From contig JADFIX010000169.1 in NCBI GenBank assembly GCA_022566435.1, forward strand, positions 1 through 7,284: DNA of 7,284 bases, in the 5' to 3' direction. The notes below the pieces were generated by a model. The model was not told the DNA's origin. It worked only from the letters and a program-made list of their open reading frames with translations, and did no database searches. The position numbers and the translations under genes are program-made. The DNA comes from Planctomycetota bacterium. GTDB lineage: Bacteria > Planctomycetota > Phycisphaerae > UBA1845. Positions 1 to 6,119 of the stretch are shown in pieces (the first letter of the stretch is position 1; the number at the start of each line of letters is the position of its first letter).

Positions 1-81
1 CTTACTCCGAATTATTCCTAGTGCCGCGGAGCTGCGACCGCTTGGGTGTGACAATCGATCACGTTTCGATTCATGAGAACC
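1..81. other. Short flank without recognised feature
   Basis: This stretch lies downstream of the hydrolase stop codon (82-84, minus strand). I see no gene, no stem followed by a T run, and no convincing regulatory site. A TGTGA/TCAC pair at 47-62 was considered as a CRP-like site and rejected. Confidence 0.5.
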
Positions 82-906
82 CTACTCAGTGTCTCCAAGA
101 ACGCGCAACAGAGCCTCCTCGCAGTGCTCCATGTCAAACTTGAACATGGCCTGGGTCGCCTGGTCGACGTCGATCTCGGTCACGAGCAGCTCTTCTCGCT
201 TCAGTTCGGTCTGGGCGTGCACTTGCCCGTCCGGGGTGATCACCAGGGATCGGGAATTCTGGTGTGGAATCAGACAAGCGTTGCAGGAGGCGAACCAGAT
301 GGTGTTTTCGGCGGCGCGAGTCGTGATCATGGCGTGATGCAGCGGGATCTTCCAGTCGTTCGGATGTGTCGTGTTGTTTTGAGGGTGCAGCACGAGCTGC
401 GCTCCCTGACGCACGCACTCGGCGGTCGTTTCGGCAAAGCGTAGTGCCTCGAAACAAATCACGACCCCGACCTTGACCCCGCATAACTCAAACGTCTCGA
501 TGGAGTTGCCCGGCTTGTATGCCAGGGCATCGCGGGGCGTGAGTTTGGTTTTGTGATGCACGCCGAGAACGCGACCATGCTCGTTGATCACTAGGGCCGA
601 ATTGTACGGCTTGTCGTGGGCGGGATCGGATTCCGAGGGAGTCTCGGTGCCCAGCACGCAGGCCATTCCCAGGACCCGACAACGCTCGGCGACTGTCGCG
701 TGCAATTCGTCCAGCCGTTCAACCGGCACCGGCGCGCGCGGTTCCGTGATGCCAACGCGGTAGCCGACAGTTTGCGTTTCCGGAAAACAGAGGATCTGCA
801 CACCTTGTTTCCCGGCGTCGTCGAGGCAGCGGAGAATCCGATCCGCATTGGCATCGAAGTCATCTGACTCGTGCAGTCAAAAAACTCGAACGAACAGATT
901 ACTCAT
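82..906 (-). pseudogene. Carbon-nitrogen hydrolase (nitrilase superfamily), interrupted by TGA at codon 10
   Basis: This is a nitrilase-superfamily hydrolase, which uses a Glu-Lys-Cys triad to cleave amide or nitrile C-N bonds in the cytoplasm; the substrate cannot be told from sequence. Numbering from an ATG at 904-906, the catalytic Glu is E43 in CFPET, the Lys is K119 in HHKTKL, and the Cys is C151 in VVICFEA. These positions match the usual family spacing, and the total of 274 codons is a normal length. Codon 10 is TGA (877-879). On both sides the frame reads as a normal N-terminus: MSNLFVRVF, then LHESDDFDANADRIL leading into the first helix and strand. The longest uninterrupted reading starts at GTG 799-801 and lacks the first strand and helix, so it is unlikely to fold. 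TGA differs by one base from TGG (Trp) and from CGA (Arg), so a point mutation or a base-call error explains it. No clear Shine-Dalgarno precedes the ATG. The family is certain; whether it is truly dead is not. Confidence 0.85.
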
Positions 907-920
907 TTACAACTTGGATT

Positions 921-1316
921 TCAGGCAACGAAGTCGCTTGAAACTCGGCCGAGCCCACTTTCGAGACCCGTTGCGAGTCCTTGTGGCCGCCTCCACTCCT
1001 GACAATCACTGCCAGACACTGAAATCTGGCGACAACCCCTGTCATTGACGGGGGTTGTGTCGTTTCTAGGGAAAGCAGGGGATTCCTTCCTAGTGTCACT
1101 AGATGACGTCTTCTGACAATCAACGACATCTGAAACACTGTCAGAACACTGCCAAGGTAATCGCTCAAGAGCCTTGACCTGGTCGTGGATACCGATGTGC
1201 GCGTACTTCATCGTCATCCGCACGTCGCTGTGGCGGGCAAGTTCCTTGACTTCCGTGATCGACGCCCCGTTCCGCAAAAGTTCGGTGATGGGCGATCTGG
1301 TGCCGTGTGGGATTCG
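921..1316 (-). pseudogene. Tyrosine recombinase (integrase), C-terminal fragment
   Basis: This is the C-terminal end of a site-specific tyrosine recombinase. From Leu at 1275-1277 it reads LRNGASITEV, then KELARHSDVR (the box with the catalytic His), then MTMKYAHIG with the nucleophilic Tyr, and the catalytic domain closes at KALERLP (about 1155). Just upstream, HGTRSPITELL looks like a worn version of the HxLRHxFITEL box, which carries a catalytic Arg. A TAA (1317-1319) then ends the frame, and the N-terminal and core domains, including the first catalytic Arg, are absent. The fragment cannot be active. After KALERLP the frame stays open to 921, but that tail is mostly inverted repeats and is probably not functional protein. 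The wording resembles planctomycete integrases. Upstream the sequence passes directly into a coiled-coil gene in another frame, which suggests a deletion joined two genes of an integration module. Confidence 0.85.
999..1153. repeat. Cluster of consecutive inverted repeats behind the integrase
   Basis: Five inverted repeats follow each other: arms GCCAGA/TCTGGC (1011-1016, 1025-1030); ACAACCCC/GGGGTTGT (1032-1039, 1051-1058), with a nested GTC/GAC; an imperfect CTAGGGAA/TTCCTAG (1066-1073, 1087-1093); the odd-centred palindrome CTAGTG-T-CACTAG (1090-1102); and TTCTGACA/TGTCAGAA (1111-1118, 1139-1146). The direct repeats CTGACAATCA (999-1008, 1113-1122) and CACTGCC (1007-1013, 1147-1153) bracket the block. 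It starts immediately after the codons for the last conserved residues of the recombinase. Such packing suits recombinase arm or core sites (an att-type region) or a structured RNA. No partner att copy is visible elsewhere in the window. Confidence 0.6.
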
Positions 1317-1693
1317 TTACTGAGCAAACTGGGTACGAGTTGCCCAGTGGCCAGCCCCCTGGCGATCCCTTGCGTGATTTCATCCCATTTGTCAATTTGA
1401 CGGTCTTTCACAGCGAGTTGCTTGAAGAATTCCCCTTCCCTCTTGTCAGCTCGTGCAGCTTCTTCCTTCTTCTCTCGCTCAAGAGTACGGATTCTCTCCT
1501 GCAGAAAAACGATCTGGTTTGGTAGCGGCGACTCGGACGACGATGCGGCGTCGGTTGACTGCTCCGAACCCGGCAGCGGTGGCGCTGGTTGAGGTGACGG
1601 TCTGTCGTTGTCTCGTGACTTTGCTGATTTGGAAGTCCCCTTCCGCCCGTATTCTTGCTCAAGCCAATCTTTCTGAACGCACCAACAGCTCAC
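1214..1693 (-). CDS. Coiled-coil protein of unknown function, 3' end fused into integrase remnant
   Basis: I do not recognise this 159-residue protein. Residues 1-25 are basic (DWLEQEYGRKG is the most protein-like part). Residues 26-58 are a low-complexity linker rich in Pro, Ser and Gln. Residues 59-105 form a charged heptad-like helix (FLQERIRTLEREKKEEAARA), a probable coiled coil ending in KDRQIDKWDEITQGIARGLATGQLVPSL. From about residue 125 (around base 1320) the frame overlaps the recombinase fragment, which is read in another frame, so the last 30 or so residues are probably not native. The start is GTG at 1691-1693. A 19-codon frame (1690-1749, minus; ends DSDVFLERG) overlaps it by the four bases GTGA, possibly the tail of an upstream gene. 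Position and orientation suggest an accessory or DNA-binding partner of the integrase; that is inference only. Confidence 0.5.
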   Translation of the reverse strand: MSCWCVQKDWLEQEYGRKGTSKSAKSRDNDRPSPQPAPPLPGSEQSTDAASSSESPLPNQIVFLQERIRTLEREKKEEAARADKREGEFFKQLAVKDRQIDKWDEITQGIARGLATGQLVPSLLSNESHTAPDRPSPNFCGTGRRSRKSRNLPATATCG

Positions 1694-1890
1694 CCCCGTT
1701 CCAAGAAAACGTCAGAGTCTTCAAGAACCTTGTATCCATTCAAGATCACGCTTCAGCACAGCGAGCCTGGCCATTTTGCGAGTTACTGGGGATGTTGCCT
1801 GAGCCGAACAGTCTTGCTCCCGATCACTGGCCATGGTACAAAACGCTACCACATATTGATAAGTGAGTGCAAAACGTACCAGGAAAAGCG
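1694..1890 (+). promoter_or_regulatory. AbiE upstream region with two candidate operator half-sites
   Basis: No gene is convincing here. GGTACAAAACGCTACC (1835-1850), whose ends GGTA/TACC are inverted, is followed by GTGCAAAACGTACC (1867-1880). The shared core CAAAACG recurs 31 bp apart, about three helical turns, so both copies would face the same side of the DNA. A weak promoter can be drawn as TTGCTC (1814-1819), 17 bp, TACAAA (1837-1842), which would put the first copy on the -10 box. Known AbiEi antitoxins repress their own operon by binding repeats in the promoter, so these are candidate operators. AGGA (1881-1884) six bases before ATG 1891 is the ribosome binding site. Confidence 0.4.
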
Positions 1891-2493
1891 ATGGCCCAGA
1901 ATCACCGGGAGAGAATCCTCGCACTGCTAAAGAAGCGCCAGATCCTGCGGGCGCGTGATCTGACTTCCGAAGGCATCCCACGCAGTTACCTAAGCCGTCT
2001 TGTCGAGGAAGGTGTTCTACTCCGTTCTGGCCGAGGGATCTACTTCGCAGCCGACACCGATTTCACGGCGTTCCAGTCGCTGGCCGAGGTGGCACAACGC
2101 ATCCCCCACAGCGTCATCTGCCTGCTTTCAGCCCTTCAGGTTCACGAACTGACGACCGAGATGCCGCATGAGGTTTGGATCGCCATCAGCCGAACGGCCA
2201 GGATTCCCAAGGTCGACTATCCGGCCGTTCGGGCTGTCCGATTCTCGGATACAGCGTTCAAGTACGGTGTCGAGAAGCACAATGTCGGAAAGACCGAAAT
2301 CCAAGTCTACTCAGCGGCCAAGACCGTGGTCGACTGCTTCAAGTATCGCAACAAGATTGGAATCGACGTTGCCACACAGGCACTGCGAGATTGCTGGCAA
2401 CAGCGTAAGGCCACGATGGACGAGCTTTGGGAAGCCGCGAAAGTGTGCCGGATGTCGAATGTCATGCGGCCGTATATGGAGTCGATGACGTGA
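1891..2493 (+). CDS. abiEi: AbiEi antitoxin / autorepressor, type IV toxin-antitoxin
   Basis: This is the antitoxin of an AbiE system, a 200-residue protein. Residues 1-48 form a winged helix (RERILALLKKRQILRARDL, then IPRSYLSRLVEEGVLLRSGRGIYF), the DNA-binding part used for autorepression in characterised members. The rest is the AbiEi C-terminal domain, with IPHSVICLLSALQVHELT, the strand EVWIAISRTARIP and the conserved YSAAKTVVDCFKYRNKIGIDVA. In type IV systems the antitoxin counters the toxin without forming a stable complex. I chose ATG 1891 because AGGA lies six bases upstream and the winged helix starts at once; an in-frame GTG at 1867 would add eight residues but lies inside a candidate operator. 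The TGA stop overlaps the toxin start in GTGA (2490-2493), so the two are translationally coupled. The frame is intact, unlike that of its partner. Confidence 0.9.
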   Translation: MAQNHRERILALLKKRQILRARDLTSEGIPRSYLSRLVEEGVLLRSGRGIYFAADTDFTAFQSLAEVAQRIPHSVICLLSALQVHELTTEMPHEVWIAISRTARIPKVDYPAVRAVRFSDTAFKYGVEKHNVGKTEIQVYSAAKTVVDCFKYRNKIGIDVATQALRDCWQQRKATMDELWEAAKVCRMSNVMRPYMESMT

Positions 2494-3360
2494 CGCACGG
2501 GAAGCCAACCAACATCGCCGCCTCAGTTCGCCAACGACTGCTGAACGTGGCTAAAGAACGAGGGGAAGAATTTCAGTACGTCCTGACCCGCTATGGCCTG
2601 GAGCGATTGCTCTATCGACTGTCGCAATCGGAGCATGGGAATGTCTTCGTACTGAAGGGAGCCGCACTGTTTCAACTCTGGACTAACCGGCCGCATCGAC
2701 CAACGCGCGATCTGGATCTGCTCGGATACGGCGAGCCCACTCTCAACCGATTTGAGGCCCTGTTGCGGGACGTGTGCGCGACCGACGTTGACGATGACGG
2801 CCTGAACTTCGATATGGACTCGATCGTCGCAGAACAGATCAAGGAGGAAGACGAGTACCAGGGCATTCGGCTGCGAGTCGTCGCGCGAATTCAAAACGCC
2901 AGAATCCCGCTTCAGATTGATGTGGGCTTCGGGGACGTCATCACTCCTGGTACCGAAGATGTCACGTACCCAACCCTCCTTGATTTTCCACCAGCAACCA
3001 TCAAGGCATACCCACGTGAGGACCGTGGTTGCCGAGAAGTTTCAAGCGATGGTGATGCTGGGCATCGCCAACAGCCGCATGAAAGACTTCTACGACATCT
3101 GGCTGCTCGCCACGAGCTTTTCGTTCGAAGATGACCGGCTGGCCCGTGCGATCAGGGCGACGTTCGAGCGCCGCGAGACGATCATCCCGGAACAGCTTCC
3201 GGACGCCCTCACTTCCGATTTTGGTGAGGATCCCGCCAAGGTGCAGCAATGGGAGGCGTTCAAGCGCGATCTCGGCGCCGACCCAGGCAGCTTAGCCAGC
3301 GTGTGTGCTGCCCTCGCATCCTTTCTTGGTCCAAGGGCCGCAGCGGCCCGCGCGCTATGA
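2490..3360 (+). pseudogene. abiEii: AbiEii nucleotidyltransferase toxin, single-base frameshift at 3020/3021
   Basis: This is the toxin of the AbiE pair, a DNA polymerase beta-like nucleotidyltransferase whose activity stops growth and blocks phage in known systems. It starts at GTG 2490, overlapping the antitoxin stop. VLKGAALFQLW followed by TRDLDLLGYG holds the GS/GA loop and metal-binding D74 and D76; LQIDVGFGD gives a further Asp, D144. The frame then reads KAYPREDRGC and ends at 3134. Removing one G from GAGGACC (3020/3021) restores YPRE-TVVAEKFQAMV, the AEKF motif (K183), and NSRMKDFYDIW, the last catalytic motif, continuing to 3360. The corrected protein has 289 residues, a normal family length. 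As given, the product lacks the two C-terminal motifs and should be inactive. The site is not a recognised slippery sequence. The second half is somewhat more GC-rich than the first. Confidence 0.88.
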
Positions 3361-3417
3361 CCAATCCGGCCGCTGTCTTGACCATGTTGCGCCCTGCCGC
3401 CTCGGGTGAGCACGCCA

Positions 3418-4258
3418 ATGGCCGGTGATTGGACGGACGAGCAGAACGATGCGATCGTCACGGACCATTTTTGCAATGCTCGCCGCCGACATCGTCGGGC
3501 GCGCATACAGCAAGGCCGAACATAACCGTCGCCTTCAGGCCATGATCGGCCGGCCGCGCGGCTCGATCGAATACAAACATCAGAATATCAGCGCCGTGCT
3601 CAAGGGCCTCGGTGAAGACTGGATTCCGGTTTACAAGCCGGCCTTCAATTTCCAGGCTTCGCTGGTCGATGCTGTGGTGCGCTGGCTCCAGCATCATCCG
3701 GCTTGGCTCGCACCGGCCGTGCGGATAGCGATGGGGCCATCACCGGCAGCGCTTCGGGAGGAGGCAATGTTGTGGATCGGCCCGCCACCGACGCACAGCA
3801 ACGCGCCGCCGCCCGACGAACTCGAGCAGATGACCGCCATCGCCCGGAAGTACGATGTAGCAGAGCGTGATGCCCGCAATCGGGCTCTGGGTCGGGCCGG
3901 CGAGGAGCGCATCCTCGCGCATGAACGCGCCAATCTACTCGCAGCCGGCCGAACCGATCTCGCCGAGCGCATACGCTGGGTGTCGCATGTAGATGGTGAC
4001 GGGGCCGGCTATGATATCCTGAGCTTCGACACGGACGGCAGTGATCGGCTGATCGAAGTGAAGACCACGAATGGCTGGGAACGGACACCGTTTCACATCT
4101 CTCGCAATGAGCTTGCGGTTGCCGAGGAGCGCCGCGCCGACTGGCGGCTGGTCAGGTTATGGAATTTTTCGCGGGAGCCGAAGGCGTTCGAACTGCGACC
4201 ACCGTTGGGGACGCATGTGTCGCTAATGGCGACCAGCTTTCAAGCAAGCTTTTTGTAG
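3418..4258 (+). pseudogene. DUF3883 restriction-endonuclease-fold protein, frameshift in a T5 run at 3468-3472
   Basis: The C-terminus is a DUF3883 domain, a PD-(D/E)XK-like fold seen in restriction and defence contexts; its activity in this subfamily is unknown. In the corrected protein (279 residues) the start MAGDWTDEQNDAIVTDHF joins AMLAADIVGRAYSKAEHNR once one T is removed from the run at 3468-3472. Then comes a conserved N-terminal module (RPRGSIEYKHQNISAVLKGL, WIPVYKPAFNFQ). The nuclease-like part follows: the helix GRAGEERILAHERANLL, the core GYDILSFDTDG with Asp, and RLIEVKTTNGW with the E-x-K pair. It ends FELRPPLGTHVSL. The start is ATG 3418 behind a weak GGTGAG; in-frame GTG 3406 is an alternative. 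As given, only GTG 3425 or ATG 3476 would read the main frame, and both lose the first helix. The wording is alphaproteobacterial in style. Confidence 0.85.
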
Positions 4259-4513
4259 CGGCGGTGGCCTCGTGGGTTCGGAATTCAAAGGAGGACATTC
4301 GCGGGTGTGTCCGCCCATAGAAATTAGCCCATTCGTTCATGTTCGCGAATACCGCGCGCTAGCGGCCTCACCTCGTACGAGAGTATTCCCGCGTCGCGAA
4401 AAATCGCGACGGAAATTTTCTATAGGGCGTCCCTCGTCGCCATTTGCGGTTATGTTGCCCCTTACGATCCGCCTCCCGATTGGCCGCCGAACGACATTTG
4501 GCCGTAAGCGGGT
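4259..4513 (+). other. Intergenic stretch between the DUF3883 and DUF5677 genes
   Basis: No family-recognisable gene is seen. A strong Shine-Dalgarno-like AAAGGAGG (4287-4294) stands ten bases before a GTG (4305) that opens an 82-codon frame to 4553, rich in Arg and Pro; I do not accept it as a gene. A perfect stem-loop lies at 4392-4411. The promoter of the DUF5677 gene should be here, but I cannot place it with confidence. Confidence 0.4.
4392..4411. repeat. Perfect 8-bp stem with AAAA loop
   Basis: The arms CGTCGCGA and TCGCGACG flank a four-base AAAA loop, followed by the AT-rich GGAAATTTTCTATAGGG. Two readings fit. It may be a weak intrinsic terminator for the DUF3883 gene, 134 bases past its stop and with only a short, interrupted T stretch. 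Or it may be an operator about 100 bases ahead of the DUF5677 start. The symmetry is certain, the role is not. Confidence 0.55.
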
Positions 4514-5854
4514 ATGGCTCGAAGATCAGCATCGGATGGAGTTCGAGCGTTGAGTGGTCGGGGGGACGGGATATCGTTGAAGGCGCGGGGCAAGAAGCCG
4601 CTCAGCAGCCTGAACCGCACCCTCCGCGACCAGTTTAGTGATGCGCCGAGGGCATTCCTAATCCGACGGCTATCTGACCTTATCATCGAAAAGGCCCCAT
4701 CAGCCTCCGACAAGTTGGTAGCCGCCCTCGCTGAGCACCTCGCCACCAACCCCGCAAAACCGTTCGACTGGGACGGATCGGATGATATCAGCATCGACAT
4801 CAAGCTTACCGGCGACGACCTGATGCCGGCTTTCGAGGCCGCTCTCAAATTCGCATCTGAAGAGCTGCCTGAGATTATTCCTAAAGCGCTCGCGAGCGCC
4901 GCGGAGGTCATCGTCCGGTCGCTCCGAGCCGACTGGCCGGCGCAGCGAAAACACGACCAAATGATCATGGCGGGGTTCTCCGCCAACCTGCACGACCGCT
5001 GGGGCGATGCCTTTGCGACACTCCGGATGATGTACACGATCTCAGTCGAGATCGGCGGCGGCATTGCAGCCGCTCGCCGCCGGTCGCGCGCTAGGCGCAA
5101 GCCTGTGCTTAACGACACTATGCTGCACCTGCACGCGAGGGCCTGTCAGGTGGTGTTCGAGATCATCACTCTGATGGAGAACGGTCTTGCGGATGGCGCG
5201 ATGGCCCGTTGGCGGACGCTTCATGAGATCACGGTCGTTGCGACGATTTTAGCGGAGCACGGCGAGGAACTGGCGATTCGATACAGGTCGCACGCGGCCA
5301 TTGAGTCGAAACGGGCGATGGACCGGTTTGTCTTATCGTACGAGCAGCTCGGCTACGCGCCCCCTACGAAACGGGACATCACCGAAACCGATCGGAAATA
5401 CCAAGCGTGCCTCGACCGCTTTGGCGACAACTTCGGATCGGAGTATGGCTGGGCGGCGCAGCATCTCGGACTCAAAAAGCCACGGCTCGTCGATCTCGAA
5501 GTCGCCGCAGGTAAAAGCGCCATGCAGTCCTACTACCGGATGGCCAGCTACAACGTGCACGCAGGAGCCCGCGGCATCGACTTCCGGCTCGGCCTTCTTG
5601 ACGGCAGCAACACCCCTACGGCACTGGCCGGCGCTAGCAACGCTGGCTTTCTAGATCCGGCGCGGAACACTGCTTACGACTTGGTGCTCATCACGACGCT
5701 TTTGTCGTCGGGCACCACACGGTTCGATCGGATGCTCGAGTGGCAAATCTTGACGCAGCTAAGGGACGAGCTCCTGCAACAGCTCGATAAGGCACAGCGT
5801 GCGCTCGAGCGCGCGCACCGCGCTCAACTCAGGGCGGAGCGCGCGACGCGATGA
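4514..5854 (+). CDS. DUF5677 domain protein
   Basis: This 446-residue, probably cytoplasmic protein has no signal peptide or membrane segment. Residues 205-260 carry the DUF5677 signature: LHARACQVVFEIITLMENGL, then DGAMARWRTLHEI, then LAEHGEELAIRY, with conserved R209, E216, R232, W233, R234, H237, E238 and H249. A second conserved block, YYRMASYNVHAGARGI (340-355), follows. The C-terminus (about 410-446) is a charged helix rich in Arg and Ala, probably coiled coil. Residues 1-140 are not recognised. The biochemical function of DUF5677 is not known to me; members turn up in accessory regions. The start at ATG 4514 has only a weak GCGGG behind it, and TTG 4575, behind a GGGGGGACGGGA stretch, would remove the first 20 poorly conserved residues. 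The gene is unbroken and converges with the nuclease gene downstream. Confidence 0.75.
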   Translation: MARRSASDGVRALSGRGDGISLKARGKKPLSSLNRTLRDQFSDAPRAFLIRRLSDLIIEKAPSASDKLVAALAEHLATNPAKPFDWDGSDDISIDIKLTGDDLMPAFEAALKFASEELPEIIPKALASAAEVIVRSLRADWPAQRKHDQMIMAGFSANLHDRWGDAFATLRMMYTISVEIGGGIAAARRRSRARRKPVLNDTMLHLHARACQVVFEIITLMENGLADGAMARWRTLHEITVVATILAEHGEELAIRYRSHAAIESKRAMDRFVLSYEQLGYAPPTKRDITETDRKYQACLDRFGDNFGSEYGWAAQHLGLKKPRLVDLEVAAGKSAMQSYYRMASYNVHAGARGIDFRLGLLDGSNTPTALAGASNAGFLDPARNTAYDLVLITTLLSSGTTRFDRMLEWQILTQLRDELLQQLDKAQRALERAHRAQLRAERATR

Positions 5855-6119
5855 ACCATTTCCAGACGCTCGCGCCTTCTTCTAAGCCCCCCGATCCGGC
5901 AGATCGTTCATGTTACCGGGCCGTCTATACGAACGGCTCGCTTTAGGGCTTTTCTGCCGTGCCGGAACGCTACGTCGAACGGCCGTTTTTGTAAGGAACC
6001 GAATATCAATGTTCGCCTAACCGGCATAGTTGGATGATAAAATGTGGGCCGACAGCTAGCCGGCATGTTCGGCGCGCATACTGCGGGAAGGCCGCCCGCA
6101 GGGGCAAAATCTCTACATC
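5855..6119. other. Convergent intergenic region with several short inverted repeats
   Basis: No gene is supported in these 265 bases. Short inverted repeats are CGATC/GATCG (5892-5906), GCCGT/ACGGC (5920-5937), the palindrome AACGGCCGTT (5978-5987) and a 7-bp stem (6081-6101). Any of them could help end transcription from the two converging genes, but none is followed by a good T run on the relevant strand. Confidence 0.45.
6081..6101 (-). terminator. 7-bp stem-loop after the nuclease gene, possible terminator
   Basis: CTGCGGG and CCCGCAG are perfect inverted arms around a seven-base loop, 18 bases past the stop of the minus-strand nuclease gene. The GC content and position suit a terminator, but no T run follows on that strand, so termination may depend on another factor, or the stem may only stabilise the mRNA 3' end. 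Confidence 0.35.

Noticed and set aside
47..62. CRP-like site TGTGA...TCAC downstream of the hydrolase gene
   Set aside because: The spacer is seven bases instead of six, it lacks the final A, and no gene starts close by.
73..444. Plus-strand frame opposite the hydrolase
   Set aside because: It is antisense to a clear nitrilase-family protein and has no recognisable motif of its own.
1032..1058. Integron attC-like hairpin (AAC...GTT ends)
   Set aside because: It is too short for an attC site, the ends do not fit RYYYAAC/GTTRRRY, and the recombinase fragment shows no IntI-specific feature.
1690..1749. 19-codon minus frame ending DSDVFLERG, coupled by GTGA to the coiled-coil gene
   Set aside because: It looks protein-like but is too short to support as a gene; it is kept only as a remark under the coiled-coil entry.
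3015..3030. Programmed ribosomal frameshift in abiEii
   Set aside because: GAGGACC is not a slippery heptamer, and I saw no stimulatory pseudoknot or internal Shine-Dalgarno, so a plain insertion is simpler.
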